A stretch of DNA of 64,000 nucleotides, taken from Roseobacter sp. CCS2. GTDB taxonomy: Bacteria; Pseudomonadota; Alphaproteobacteria; Rhodobacterales; Rhodobacteraceae. The position numbers and the translations under genes were made by a program. The DNA is taken from positions 992,001-1,056,000 of the forward strand of contig NZ_AAYB01000001.1 of the NCBI RefSeq assembly GCF_000169435.1, written 5' to 3'. This document shows, in pieces, positions 44,715 to 53,938 of this stretch. The notes under the pieces were generated by a model. The model was given only the letters and a program-made list of their open reading frames with translations. It did no database searches and had not been told where the DNA came from. Within the stretch, counting starts at the first letter, position 1. Each line of letters starts with the position of its first letter.

Positions 44715-45809
44715 ATGGAGATTGATAAAATCCAGCTCTTTGAGGTTCATCTTCTCTATCTTGCGCTTGTTTCTTTCATATTGTGCATGGCGTTGATTGT
44801 TTTGGCACGGACCGTCCCACGCCTGCGCGGACGGGCAGGCGACGCAACAGCTGTGCAGGCTATGCATGTTGGGCTGACACCACGGGTCGGTGGCGTTGCA
44901 ATCTTTGGTGCGCTCGCGTTCAGTCTGTTTTTCGCGCCAGAAGCGTTGGTGCGCCAATATGCTGAGTTCATAATCGCCACAGCAATGATCTTTGTTATCG
45001 GCCTTAGGGAAGATCTTGGATTTCACGTATCGCCACGTATCCGGTTGTTGGCAGTTGTTATCGCCAGCTTGATCGTGATCGCACTTATCGGTGATTGGCT
45101 AAGAAGCATTGGTTGGCCCTTTGCTGATCAGCTTTTGTCATACTGGTTTATCGGCATTCCATTCACCCTTTTGATTACGGCTGGCGTTTCAAACGGGTTT
45201 AATCTGATTGACGGGGTAAACGGCTTGGCTGCGGTCACGGCGATTGGTGGCGCAATTTCAATTGCGCTGATTGCGCAACAGGCAAACTATGTCCCGACCG
45301 TGGTGTTAAGCATGATGCTGGCTGCGGTTGTGGTTGGGTTTTTGGTTCTCAACTATCCTTTTGGGTGGATTTTTCTGGGCGATGCCGGCGCCTATACCAT
45401 CGGCTTTGTGCTTAGTTGGCTTGGTATTGCGACGCTGCTGAACGCGCCAGCGGTATCACCGTGGGCGATACTGCTTACCATGTTCTGGCCATTGGCCGAT
45501 ACGCTGCTTGCCATGTATCGCCGGAACCGCAGTAACCGAGGTGCAATGCTACCCGACCGATTGCACATGCATCAACTGATCATGCGCGGTATTGAGATCC
45601 GCATTCTGGGGCGCAACCGGCGCCATCTTAGCAATCCCCTGACCACGGCGGCTCTGACACCATTTGTCTTGGCGCCGCCGATTGCGGGCACGTTATTATG
45701 GGACCATAACCTTGCCGCTTTCTGTGTCGTGATCATGTTCCTGGGGTTGTTTTTTGGGTTCTATACATTTGCCGTTGGCGCAATTCGAAAGAACCGAAAA
45801 CGACCATAG
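44715..45809 (+). CDS. WecA-like undecaprenyl-phosphate sugar-1-phosphate transferase (GT4)
   Basis: 364 residues, polytopic with about ten membrane segments. The motifs of polyprenyl-phosphate transferases are seen: MHVGLTPRVGG, GLREDLG (Asp for Mg), NGFNLIDGVNGLA, FLGDAGAY and DRLHMHQLIM. It transfers a sugar-1-phosphate to the lipid carrier, starting glycan synthesis. ATG 44715 is chosen; a TTG lies three bases before. It is convergent with the minus-strand glycan genes and likely initiates the polysaccharide made by that cluster. Confidence 0.92.
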   Translation: MEIDKIQLFEVHLLYLALVSFILCMALIVLARTVPRLRGRAGDATAVQAMHVGLTPRVGGVAIFGALAFSLFFAPEALVRQYAEFIIATAMIFVIGLREDLGFHVSPRIRLLAVVIASLIVIALIGDWLRSIGWPFADQLLSYWFIGIPFTLLITAGVSNGFNLIDGVNGLAAVTAIGGAISIALIAQQANYVPTVVLSMMLAAVVVGFLVLNYPFGWIFLGDAGAYTIGFVLSWLGIATLLNAPAVSPWAILLTMFWPLADTLLAMYRRNRSNRGAMLPDRLHMHQLIMRGIEIRILGRNRRHLSNPLTTAALTPFVLAPPIAGTLLWDHNLAAFCVVIMFLGLFFGFYTFAVGAIRKNRKRP

Positions 45810-45843
45810 CTTTGTTTCGGATCTGCGAAACGGTGAGTAATGC

Positions 45844-46935
45844 CTAAGGTAAGATAGAGGCGTACAGATCAAGAAACCGCCTCGACATTTTTTCCCTGCC
45901 AAACTCGTCCTCATACCGATCCCGTGCCATTTGCGCATATTTTTCGCGTAGATTGGGGTCTGCCAATACTTGATCAAGGCGGGCGGCAAGGCCATCGTGG
46001 TCACACAAGTCAAATGTCATACCGCTTTGGTTCACCCATGACACACCGCTGCCGGGAATGTCGCTGGAAATAGCAGGGCACCCCGCCCGCATGGCCTCAA
46101 GCAAAACAACGCCGAACGCCTCAAGACGGTTGATGGATGGCAAACAAAAAACCGTAGAAACCTGAAACAACTCAAGTAATGCAGACTGATCGGCTTTGCC
46201 CAAAAAATCGATGCGGTCGCTTAGGTTTAGGTCGTTAGCCAAAGCCTCCAAAGATTTGCGTTCCGGCCCGGACCCAACAACGACAAGGCGCGCTGGACGG
46301 GTCATTTTAGCCATCGCCCTGAACAAGACCGGCAGCCCCTTATATGGCACCAGACGGCCCACAAACAGGATTTGATCTGGCTTTACCGCAGTCCGCTGGG
46401 AACCACCTTCAATATCTGCGATTCCAATGGGAATGACGGATATTTTTTCCGCATGCGCAATAAGCGGCGGTGAGGCTTCTGTATAAGCTTGGGATGTTGC
46501 GACAATCGCATTTGCCCTTTTCAGCAACAAGGATTGTATCGGCCGTATCAGCCGCCCCAACATGCCTTTCCCCTCAATATCCGCATGCCAATGCACGACG
46601 ATGCGAGTTTTGCGAGCGGAAAAAAGGGCCACGAAAGCGGCCAGTACATTGGGTGTGTGTACATGCAGAATGTCGGCTGTCCGTGCGCGTTTTATGCCGT
46701 CAGTCATGTAGCGCAGGGACATCGGCTGCGACGACACTTCTGAAAGCGTGGCGTAACGACGAATGGTCAGATTGCCCGCTGTTTCCGTGCCCGGTGTCGT
46801 TCGGGTAAAACAAAGCACCTCAATTCTGTGCCCATCCTGCGCGTGATCCACGGCCAACGCCTCTGTCACGCTTTCGATGCCGCCAAATTCTGGTGGGTAA
46901 AATTTACCCAGATGAACAATATCCAAGCTGCGCAT
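45844..46935 (-). CDS. Glycosyltransferase family 4 (GT-B fold)
   Basis: 363 residues. N-terminal LGKFYPPEFGGIESVTEALA and the VHTPN block, then IVVHWHADIEGKGML; the C-terminal nucleotide-sugar domain has ILFVGRLVPYKGLPVLFRAM, VVVGSGPERKSL and the retaining ESVGVVLLEAM-like EAFGVVLLEAMRAGCPAISS. This is the PimA/RfaG-type retaining glycosyltransferase. ATG 46935 follows a two-base gap after the flippase stop; the longer frame to 47004 is inside that gene. It is the last gene of the long minus-strand polysaccharide operon. Confidence 0.9.
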   Translation of the reverse strand: MRSLDIVHLGKFYPPEFGGIESVTEALAVDHAQDGHRIEVLCFTRTTPGTETAGNLTIRRYATLSEVSSQPMSLRYMTDGIKRARTADILHVHTPNVLAAFVALFSARKTRIVVHWHADIEGKGMLGRLIRPIQSLLLKRANAIVATSQAYTEASPPLIAHAEKISVIPIGIADIEGGSQRTAVKPDQILFVGRLVPYKGLPVLFRAMAKMTRPARLVVVGSGPERKSLEALANDLNLSDRIDFLGKADQSALLELFQVSTVFCLPSINRLEAFGVVLLEAMRAGCPAISSDIPGSGVSWVNQSGMTFDLCDHDGLAARLDQVLADPNLREKYAQMARDRYEDEFGREKMSRRFLDLYASILP

Positions 46936-46937
46936 AG

Positions 46938-48209
46938 TCAGGTGAACTCTCTGAAAAGGAAAAGAACAAGCAGTGCAGCATACCCTCCCAGCGCGGATAG
47001 CCATAACAGCGTGTACCGATGCCCGTTACGCCAAATCGCTATACACTGGGTCAGATAAAAGCCAAGCATCAGTGCGGAATGCCACACAGCAAAGGTCATC
47101 AAAGTAGAGCCGACATTTCCATCGGTGTTTGAGCGCACAGTAACGAAAGCCAAAATCGGTAGCGATATCAGCAGAAACGCCGCAGCATACCACGCAACGC
47201 GGCCCGCAATCTGAAGCCGTGAATTAAGCAAATCGTTAAGTGCGATTGCTGACCAAAGCACTGTCTGCGAAAGGATCAAAAGCGCCGTGACACGGTGCTG
47301 TACAAACACCTCGGCAAACCGATCACCAAGCACCGCGCCAAATTGATCGACCAGCAGCCAGAATGCCAACGCAAAAACGGTAACGCCAAGAGGGATGACC
47401 ACCGCGCGTTGCTTAAGAATGGCTTCATCCCAAGAGAACAACTTGGGAAACAGGCCGATGATCAACAACTGGTGCCCAACAAGTGGAACGGCGGTCGCAC
47501 GAAACAGGATCGCATAAAGACCCAGCACCTCTAGGTTTGAAAAAGTGCCCAGAATAATCCGGCTGGAATAAACGGCAAGGACCGATAACAGTCCGATCAC
47601 CATCAATGGCAGGCTCACCCGCAGATTTTCCCGAAGGTCAGCCAGATCAAAGGGCATCCGTATATCATAATAGGCCCGAATGGTCCATAACAACAAAAGA
47701 GCCGCATAGATAGCAAGCACAGCAACCAGAATTGACTGGTGTCCAACGCCCCAAACAATCAATGCGCCACCAAGAAGTATGGTGACCCAGAACCCTGCCT
47801 CAAGAGAGACAGCCATCGTACTCTTGCCTTTTGCCTTAAGCACGGTGGCCCAGAGGCCCTGCAATAACAATGCAGCAGTTGCCAATGGGATAAGAACAAA
47901 AAACGATGTGATGGTATCAGAGCTTAAGGCCGCGATAGCACTGACAAAGAGCAAAAGAACCGCGATAACACCTGTCAACAAAAGGCCTGTATCCCAACGC
48001 GCCTTTACCTCATCTCTGAGAAGAACAAGTGGCACTGATGCTGGCAAGCCAAGTCCGATAATAAGAGCGCATAGAACGGCAACTGACTGGGTTAACTCCA
48101 GCCGTCCATAAAGTTCGACCGATACCAGATTGGCCAGAATAATTTGCGAAAAGAACAACGCGCAGCGCGCGACACCGAACCCTACTAAAAATAGAATGAA
48201 CCTATTCAA
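46938..48209 (-). CDS. Wzx-type oligosaccharide flippase
   Basis: 423 residues with about 12 hydrophobic helices (for example CALIIGLGLPASVPLVLLRD and LLSVLAVYSSRIILGTFSNL), the polysaccharide biosynthesis flippase family. It would flip the lipid-linked repeat unit across the inner membrane. It ends three bases before the glycosyltransferase start. A 108-base gap separates it from the phytanoyl-CoA dioxygenase-like gene upstream. Confidence 0.87.
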   Translation of the reverse strand: MNRFILFLVGFGVARCALFFSQIILANLVSVELYGRLELTQSVAVLCALIIGLGLPASVPLVLLRDEVKARWDTGLLLTGVIAVLLLFVSAIAALSSDTITSFFVLIPLATAALLLQGLWATVLKAKGKSTMAVSLEAGFWVTILLGGALIVWGVGHQSILVAVLAIYAALLLLWTIRAYYDIRMPFDLADLRENLRVSLPLMVIGLLSVLAVYSSRIILGTFSNLEVLGLYAILFRATAVPLVGHQLLIIGLFPKLFSWDEAILKQRAVVIPLGVTVFALAFWLLVDQFGAVLGDRFAEVFVQHRVTALLILSQTVLWSAIALNDLLNSRLQIAGRVAWYAAAFLLISLPILAFVTVRSNTDGNVGSTLMTFAVWHSALMLGFYLTQCIAIWRNGHRYTLLWLSALGGYAALLVLFLFREFT

Positions 48210-48317
48210 TGGGGCTACTTGCCTGTGAAGAAATCATGCAATGTAGTTATGTCTGCGCAAGCGTTCGGAAATTAGGGGAAAATACGCATATGATGCGCTT
48301 CACTACTTCGACAGCAA

Positions 48318-49211
48318 TCATTTTAGATATACCCGGTTCGTCCACGCATCGTGATTTTTATCATTGTCTCTTTGCATCACAGGTGATTTGGGGCCGTAGG
48401 GTAGTGGGGTCAGGGTGTACACCACCTGAAAAAGCAAACGATGGCCGTTTTTCACAGGCTGCCCTTTATGAATGCCGTAGGTATCCTCAAGAAAGCCGTC
48501 ACCGGCAGCTGAAAGCATCGTTTTTATCTTCTGCGCTCCAAAGGTATCGCTGACTTCGTCATCATTGAACCGACGAATATCGGTGAGCTTTGGCTGGCTG
48601 GACGACCCCAATACATATTTATGAGGCCCACTTTCTTCAGAGACATCTGTTAGATAAATAAACAACTTTACAAAGCGCCAGTCGTCCACATCTCGATGAT
48701 AATTCTCTGCTTGCTGCGGTCCCAGAGGTGTCGGATAGCTCCACCATGTCGCCATATATCCAATCGTTGGTTTGCAACCAAGAAACTTGCCCACAACATC
48801 AAGAATTCGTGGATCATTTGCAATGTCCAACAGATAAGGTGCCACAATTATGTCATCCGCGTCATGATGCGCGATATGTGCCTCCTTTGGGCGTTGGTCG
48901 GACAACGGTAGAAATGGTCCTTCGCCTGCTCGATACGGATCTCGTACCTCTCGGTTAGAGAAGTATTCACGTAATTCTTCACATTGCGCGGCGCTTAACA
49001 AAGAACCCAAAAGATGAATGCCATCATTGCGAAGGTTCATCAGCCCCTCATCACCGCGTTTATTGTCAACGATCGCTGCTTTAGGTTTAAAACGCACAAA
49101 CTGGTCGGCAATCCATGCACGACGTGCCGGGGTCGTAATGCGACGTTGCAGGTAGAAACTCCACCACCGCTTATCAGTGACAATCTGCTTAACGCGTGAA
49201 AGCTTTCCCAT
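48318..49211 (-). CDS. Phytanoyl-CoA dioxygenase (PhyH) family protein
   Basis: 297 residues. Fe(II)/2-oxoglutarate dioxygenase fold: the facial-triad HxD is in AENYHRDVDDWRFVKLF, and SEESGPHKYVLGSS is the following family segment. A distal His is probably in LEDTYGIHKGQPV. It could hydroxylate a small molecule or sugar nucleotide. It lies between the flippase and an acyltransferase in the glycan operon. The DNA around it is A+T-richer than the flanking pse genes. Confidence 0.85.
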   Translation of the reverse strand: MGKLSRVKQIVTDKRWWSFYLQRRITTPARRAWIADQFVRFKPKAAIVDNKRGDEGLMNLRNDGIHLLGSLLSAAQCEELREYFSNREVRDPYRAGEGPFLPLSDQRPKEAHIAHHDADDIIVAPYLLDIANDPRILDVVGKFLGCKPTIGYMATWWSYPTPLGPQQAENYHRDVDDWRFVKLFIYLTDVSEESGPHKYVLGSSSQPKLTDIRRFNDDEVSDTFGAQKIKTMLSAAGDGFLEDTYGIHKGQPVKNGHRLLFQVVYTLTPLPYGPKSPVMQRDNDKNHDAWTNRVYLK

Positions 49212-49226
49212 CGTAACTAATCCTTG

Positions 49227-49754
49227 TTAAATTCTGTTCTTAACCGGGCGGGCTGGAATGCCAGCCACAGTGTCTCTTTCGGGTACTGTACAGAATGCGA
49301 CTGACCCGGCTGCGAAAACCGCATTCTCACCGATCTGTACACCACCAAGAATAATCGCACGAGCACCGATCCACGCGCCGTTCTCAATCCGTATAGGTTT
49401 TGAAACATGCTGATATGGCGAATCCATGTCAGGAAAATTAAGCCCCGCGGTTTCAATCAAAACATCACGCAAAATACGGACGTTATTGCCAAGTTCGACA
49501 CAACTATGCGCCCCGATCGAAACATTTGTGCCAATAACAACACTGTCTCCTAGCACCATGTTTTCGGGGTATCTAAGGTCTGCGTTCCATGCGCATACCC
49601 ATCCCGATCCACGATTGCGCACCAGCGCGCCAAACCTGATCCGTCCCCAAAGCCACATGATACGAAAAGCAAATTTGCTGAACATCCATACTAGCCCCCC
49701 GAACAGCACGAAATCCAGAACGCTTTTTTCAAGATGCAGGATAAGTTTCTTCAT
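49227..49754 (-). CDS. Left-handed beta-helix acyltransferase
   Basis: 175 residues. An N-terminal hydrophobic part is followed by hexapeptide repeats (LGDSVVIGTNVSIGAHSCVE, NNVRILRDVLIETAG, IENGAWIGARAIILGGVQIG, ENAVFAAGSVAFCTV). This is the trimeric O-acetyl- or succinyltransferase fold (WcaF/NodL type). It likely modifies a sugar of the surface glycan. It ends 15 bases before the PhyH start and begins one base after the Wzy-like stop. Confidence 0.88.
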   Translation of the reverse strand: MKKLILHLEKSVLDFVLFGGLVWMFSKFAFRIMWLWGRIRFGALVRNRGSGWVCAWNADLRYPENMVLGDSVVIGTNVSIGAHSCVELGNNVRILRDVLIETAGLNFPDMDSPYQHVSKPIRIENGAWIGARAIILGGVQIGENAVFAAGSVAFCTVPERDTVAGIPARPVKNRI

Positions 49755-49755
49755 A

Positions 49756-51012
49756 TCACGCAGCCACCGGTTTCATCTTGTACAGTTTGCGCGACACGAT
49801 CCAGAAGATGACAAACGCATTGATTGAATACATACCTTGCGCAGAAATCATGAAATTCACAACCGGCGCGAAAAAGAGCACAACACAAAAATGGCTATAC
49901 AAAGGATAGGCGCCGATATCACCTTTTTGTGCTGATCGCGCCAGGCTGCGGGCCCACATCCCAAAGACGAACATCATAAGTGGCGAAAACCATCCAAAAT
50001 CAACCCAAAGCGGGCCAAAGAACGACGTAAAAACACCAACCCTTGGGAAAAGCGCAAACAAATCGGCAGCACCGGCAAGTCCAAACATTTCAAGCGCTTT
50101 GAAGTACGGCGCAAAGGTCAGTGCCCCGAAAGCAAATTCTTGCGGCGTTGGCTGCACCCACAGGATCTGAAACTCAAAAAGAGCGTGTGTGTAATACTGC
50201 GAGATTGGTAAAATGACGGCAAGCATGTTGGCCGCTGGACCCCCGTTGGACAGTATAGCGTGCGCGCCCGCATTTGGGATAACGGTATGGGCATAGCCGG
50301 ATACGTAAATGGAGTCGAAGACGGAAAAGCTCATTTCATCGAGGCGCCATAAAAAGACGTTTGCGGATACAAAAACGACGGCCGCAATGCCGGCCGCAAC
50401 CGGAAGCAGCAGCTTGCGGGGTATCGCCTTTCCATTGAACACCGAGATTGAGGTTCCAAAATACGCCATCGCCAAGGCGACAAGCATGAATGATCTTGAA
50501 AAAATGATCAGCGCGTCGAACGCGGGGATCAGAAACAAAACAAGCGCAGCAATCAGCTTGAACCGGCTGCGGGGCATGAACCGCGAACCCAGATAAATGA
50601 GGATCGGTATAAAGCCGAACGGATAAAGCACAGCACCCACTAAAGAGAGCGCCGAAGTGCTGCTTTCAAGAAGGACTTCGCGCGCCAAGCCGCCAGACAG
50701 GTCCCCGACGCCGCGCAGAACATACCGATCAATCAGGCGTATCAGGTTGCCAACACCGCCAATGACGAACATTGTCCAGAAAAGACGTGCTTCCTTTCGC
50801 GCGATGGTCCTTTCCAATGCAAATCTAGTGCGATGAGACACCTTGACCAAATCTGAAAACCGGCTTCCCGCAACAAAGGTGCAGCAGCAGATCAAGATGA
50901 AAACCACGCTTGTTGGTGCGATCTCGACAACAGATTGAAGTGGCGCGATCACCCACAAGCCCAAATAAGTCACAAAGCCAAAGAACAGCACATTTTCAGG
51001 TCGGAAAAGCAC
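49756..51012 (-). CDS. Wzy-like O-antigen polymerase
   Basis: 418 residues with about ten or eleven hydrophobic helices and large periplasmic loops; one long loop contains the basic-acidic segment PISQYYTHALFEFQILWVQP. This resembles O-antigen polysaccharide polymerases, which share topology more than sequence. It would link lipid-bound repeat units on the periplasmic side. A 164-base gap separates it from pseI upstream. The call rests on topology and context. Confidence 0.72.
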   Translation of the reverse strand: MLFRPENVLFFGFVTYLGLWVIAPLQSVVEIAPTSVVFILICCCTFVAGSRFSDLVKVSHRTRFALERTIARKEARLFWTMFVIGGVGNLIRLIDRYVLRGVGDLSGGLAREVLLESSTSALSLVGAVLYPFGFIPILIYLGSRFMPRSRFKLIAALVLFLIPAFDALIIFSRSFMLVALAMAYFGTSISVFNGKAIPRKLLLPVAAGIAAVVFVSANVFLWRLDEMSFSVFDSIYVSGYAHTVIPNAGAHAILSNGGPAANMLAVILPISQYYTHALFEFQILWVQPTPQEFAFGALTFAPYFKALEMFGLAGAADLFALFPRVGVFTSFFGPLWVDFGWFSPLMMFVFGMWARSLARSAQKGDIGAYPLYSHFCVVLFFAPVVNFMISAQGMYSINAFVIFWIVSRKLYKMKPVAA

Positions 51013-51176
51013 CGTTTAGGTCTGCATCGCAAGAGATATTGATGTGAAGGATCTTGCCGCACTGTGCCAGCGGACTGTTAGGCCGATCACCCCAGCGCCT
51101 TTTATCTTGCTGCGCCCAATCTTTGATTGATGGCTGGTTTTAGGCTTTGGTATCATTGGTTTCCACAATGGCAAAC

Positions 51177-52244
51177 TTAGACGTCGGATTTCAGCAGGTC
51201 CCATGAAACCGGGGTGTTGCGCCTGATGGCTTGTGTGACGCGTGCGCCAATAATCTTATCGGTGTATTTTGGCGGCAAACCGTACCCCGGTCGTACAGAA
51301 CGCACCGCATCCGCCGTTACAATATCGTCGGCTTTCATGTCCTTTACAAAATACAGTGACCGGCGAAACTTAATATTTCCTTGCTCACTTGATTTGCGAC
51401 CGTAGTCAACTTGCCCGATTGCCTGCCACGCTGTCTTGGCGCTTTTGCACAGCTGCGTGAATTCGGCTGGCTCCAGAGAAAAGCTATCGTCCGGCCCGCC
51501 ACCATTTCGATCCAGCGTAAAGTGCTTTTCAATCGCAACGGCGCCAAGCGCGATACTGGCCACTGCCGTTGTGTTATCCAGCGTATGATCTGATAGGCCG
51601 ACAGGAACGCCAAACCTGGCCTCCATATCTGCGATTGTGCGTAGGTTGTAGTCTTCGGCAGGGGCTGGATAACCGCTTACACAGTGCAGCAACAAAAGGT
51701 CTTGGCACCCGCCGTCGCGCGCGGCCTGAACGGCCTCGCCGATCTCTTCTTCATCGGCCATGCCGGTCGACATAATCATCGGTTTGCCTGTTGACGCCAC
51801 ATAGCGGATCAGTGGCAGGTCGATGACCTCAAAAGACGCGATCTTGAACGCCGGTGCGTTCAAATCCACTAAGAAATCAACCGCTGTGGTATCAAAGGGT
51901 GACGAGAACATCGTCATGCCATGGCGCGCTGCCCTTTCGAATAGGCTTTTGTGCCAGTCCCAAGGCGTATGTGCTTCTTCGTAAAGGTCATAAAGCGTGC
52001 GTCCATCCCACAGCCCACCAGTGATCTGAAAAGCCTCATCATCGCTTTTCAACGTGATTGTGTCGGCGGTATAGGTCTGCAATTTGATCGCATCGCAACC
52101 CGTTGCGGCGGCGGCGTCGATCATCTGTAGTGCTGTATCCAGCGATCCATTATGATTGGCAGAAAGTTCGCAAATCACGTAAGGCGGCTGATCTGCACTG
52201 ATCAAACGGTCAGCGATTTTGATTGAATGACAGGTCTTGGTCAT
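51177..52244 (-). CDS. pseI: Pseudaminic acid synthase (NeuB family)
   Basis: 355 residues. Condenses a hexose derivative with phosphoenolpyruvate to a nonulosonic acid. The NeuB barrel carries CELSANHNGSLDTALQMIDA, IKLQTYTADTITL, MFSSPFDTTAVDFL, STGMADEEEIGEA and LLLHCVSGYPAPAEDYNL, with a SAF antifreeze-like domain at the C-terminus (GYGLPPKYTDKIIGARVT). The ATG overlaps the pseH stop by four bases. With PseB, C, G and H here, pseudaminic acid is the most likely product. Confidence 0.93.
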   Translation of the reverse strand: MTKTCHSIKIADRLISADQPPYVICELSANHNGSLDTALQMIDAAAATGCDAIKLQTYTADTITLKSDDEAFQITGGLWDGRTLYDLYEEAHTPWDWHKSLFERAARHGMTMFSSPFDTTAVDFLVDLNAPAFKIASFEVIDLPLIRYVASTGKPMIMSTGMADEEEIGEAVQAARDGGCQDLLLLHCVSGYPAPAEDYNLRTIADMEARFGVPVGLSDHTLDNTTAVASIALGAVAIEKHFTLDRNGGGPDDSFSLEPAEFTQLCKSAKTAWQAIGQVDYGRKSSEQGNIKFRRSLYFVKDMKADDIVTADAVRSVRPGYGLPPKYTDKIIGARVTQAIRRNTPVSWDLLKSDV

Positions 52245-52798
52245 TGAGGCAGCCTTTCTTGCAGTTTTTCAAGTTTGGCGGCGCGTATTGCCTGCCAGTT
52301 GTCAGCAAATAGGGCCAGCCTGTGCACATCTTCCAGTGTCTCGCCAATCATGACGTGGGCAAGGAAAAGTCCCTCTTTTTCGAACCCAAAACTTTCATGC
52401 AACCCGATTGAAGCCGCATTGCCTTTGATCACCTCGGCGTTGACTTTGCGCAATGCCATTGGACCAAACGCTTCGTCCATTGCAAGAAATGTCATCATTG
52501 ACCCGGTGCCGCGAGGTGCCTGAGGCGCGGTATAAAATCCCCAATGTGCCGTCGCGGACAGCGGCGCGATCTGGGAAAAAGCAACATAGCCCAAGGGTGT
52601 TTCATCACGCTCATAGATATAAAGCCGGGATTTTGGTGAAGTCTTTGTAGCCTCCCACCAAGTGCGATGCTCTTTTAGCGTAATCTCATCCTGCGTATAC
52701 ATGTGACGGCGGATCGCAGGGTGGTTGCGCCACGATAAAACAGCGGGCAGGTCCGTTTCTGTCATGCGCCGCAGCTTGCCTGGGGATTTGTCAGTCAT
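52241..52798 (-). CDS. pseH: PseH-like N-acetyltransferase (GNAT)
   Basis: 185 residues. In pseudaminic acid synthesis PseH acetylates the 4-amino group of UDP-4-amino-4,6-dideoxy-AltNAc. GNAT features: LRRMTETDLPAVLSWRNHPA, HWGFYTAPQAPRGTGSMMTF (acetyl-CoA loop), VNAEVIKGNAASIGLHESFG. ATG 52798 has AGGGG seven bases upstream, preferred over ATG 52804. It overlaps pseG by eight bases and pseI by four. Confidence 0.9.
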   Translation of the reverse strand: MTDKSPGKLRRMTETDLPAVLSWRNHPAIRRHMYTQDEITLKEHRTWWEATKTSPKSRLYIYERDETPLGYVAFSQIAPLSATAHWGFYTAPQAPRGTGSMMTFLAMDEAFGPMALRKVNAEVIKGNAASIGLHESFGFEKEGLFLAHVMIGETLEDVHRLALFADNWQAIRAAKLEKLQERLPQ

Positions 52799-53909
52799 GG
52801 GCATCCCCTAACAGGCGCGCGGCCATATGCCCGGCACCGGTGCCATCGGTTAGCGCGGCAGCACGACGCGCCATAGCACGATAGGCTGAAGGGTCACTTA
52901 ACTGCGTCAGGCCCTGCGCCAACGCGGCTGCAAAATCAGATTCGTCCGGATGTGGCAGGGCAAGGGCCACCCCGTTTTCGGCCATGCTGCGGGCGATAGC
53001 TGTCTGATTGTCAGCAAGCGCCAGTTGCAGTGTGGGCAGGCCGAGACAACAACGCTCCCAAGCAGTCGATCCAGCCGCCCCGATGCAAAGGTCGGTTTGC
53101 GTAAGACGGCGCGCCATATCAGGGACGGCCACATCCACCTGCGTGTGCATCGGCAAAGCGCGTGCCTGTCGCTTGACGTCATCAAGCCAAGGGGCATTCG
53201 CGCCCATGACCACGCTGACCTTCATCTGATCAATTCCCGCAATACCTGCCAGCGCATCAAGCACCACGCCTGTTGCATTGTCACGGTCGATACCGCCGAG
53301 CGTCACCAATAGGCGTTCAGGTCGTTTCAATGTTTCGCGTCGGCGCAATGCATCGGGGCGCAGCGTTGCAAACTCCGGTCGCAAAAGCGCATGCGCGGGG
53401 CCGATCAATCGGTCGTAGTTTTCCGGGACAAGCCCATCATAGTCCTGCGCCAAACGGCCCACATTCTGGTCAAGCAACACATCCGCAAGATGGGGTCGGT
53501 CGGCCAGATCATCAATCACCAACAGTCGTACACCACCGGGTAACGCGGCCTCTTGCCAGACGCGATCCAGCGCGTAGTGATCCAGGACCAACCAATCCGC
53601 GCCCTCATCGCGCAGAGCCTGTCGGGTCGCAGCGGCGTCATCGCGCCAATCGGCATCCAGCCAATTTGCATGAACGGGAGTTGCGGTATGGGCGCCATAA
53701 TCTGCACCAGTGTCGCCAAGCAGCGTGATGGCACGATAACCCCGGTCGCGGATCGTAGGGATAATATGTCCGCGATGTTGCCGGGTGATGAAAACCACTT
53801 TGGCCCCTTCAGCCCGCAACGCATCGGCCAGTGTCAGGCAGCGCATCACATGACCCGTTCCAATATTCAGCCCGGCGTCCGCACGAAATACGACGCAGCT
53901 GGACGTCAT
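52791..53909 (-). CDS. pseG: PseG-type UDP-sugar hydrolase
   Basis: 372 residues. PseG removes UDP from UDP-2,4-diacetamido-trideoxy-altropyranose. The N-terminal FRADAGLNIGTGHVMRCLTL, ITRQHRGHI and LGGIDRDNATGVVLDALAGI are typical; later CIGAAGSTAWERCCLGLPTL matches the GT-B-like C-terminal domain. ATG 53909 is likely; GTG 53921 is an alternative. It overlaps pseH by eight bases, and 29 bases separate it from the fused cytidylyltransferase gene. Confidence 0.92.
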   Translation of the reverse strand: MTSSCVVFRADAGLNIGTGHVMRCLTLADALRAEGAKVVFITRQHRGHIIPTIRDRGYRAITLLGDTGADYGAHTATPVHANWLDADWRDDAAATRQALRDEGADWLVLDHYALDRVWQEAALPGGVRLLVIDDLADRPHLADVLLDQNVGRLAQDYDGLVPENYDRLIGPAHALLRPEFATLRPDALRRRETLKRPERLLVTLGGIDRDNATGVVLDALAGIAGIDQMKVSVVMGANAPWLDDVKRQARALPMHTQVDVAVPDMARRLTQTDLCIGAAGSTAWERCCLGLPTLQLALADNQTAIARSMAENGVALALPHPDESDFAAALAQGLTQLSDPSAYRAMARRAAALTDGTGAGHMAARLLGDAHD

Positions 53910-53938
53910 GTCTTTACCCACAAGGCTTCAACCATGGT

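Noticed and set aside
45814..45831. GTTTCG/CGAAAC hairpin between convergent genes as terminator
   Set aside because: Six-base stem only and no T-run.
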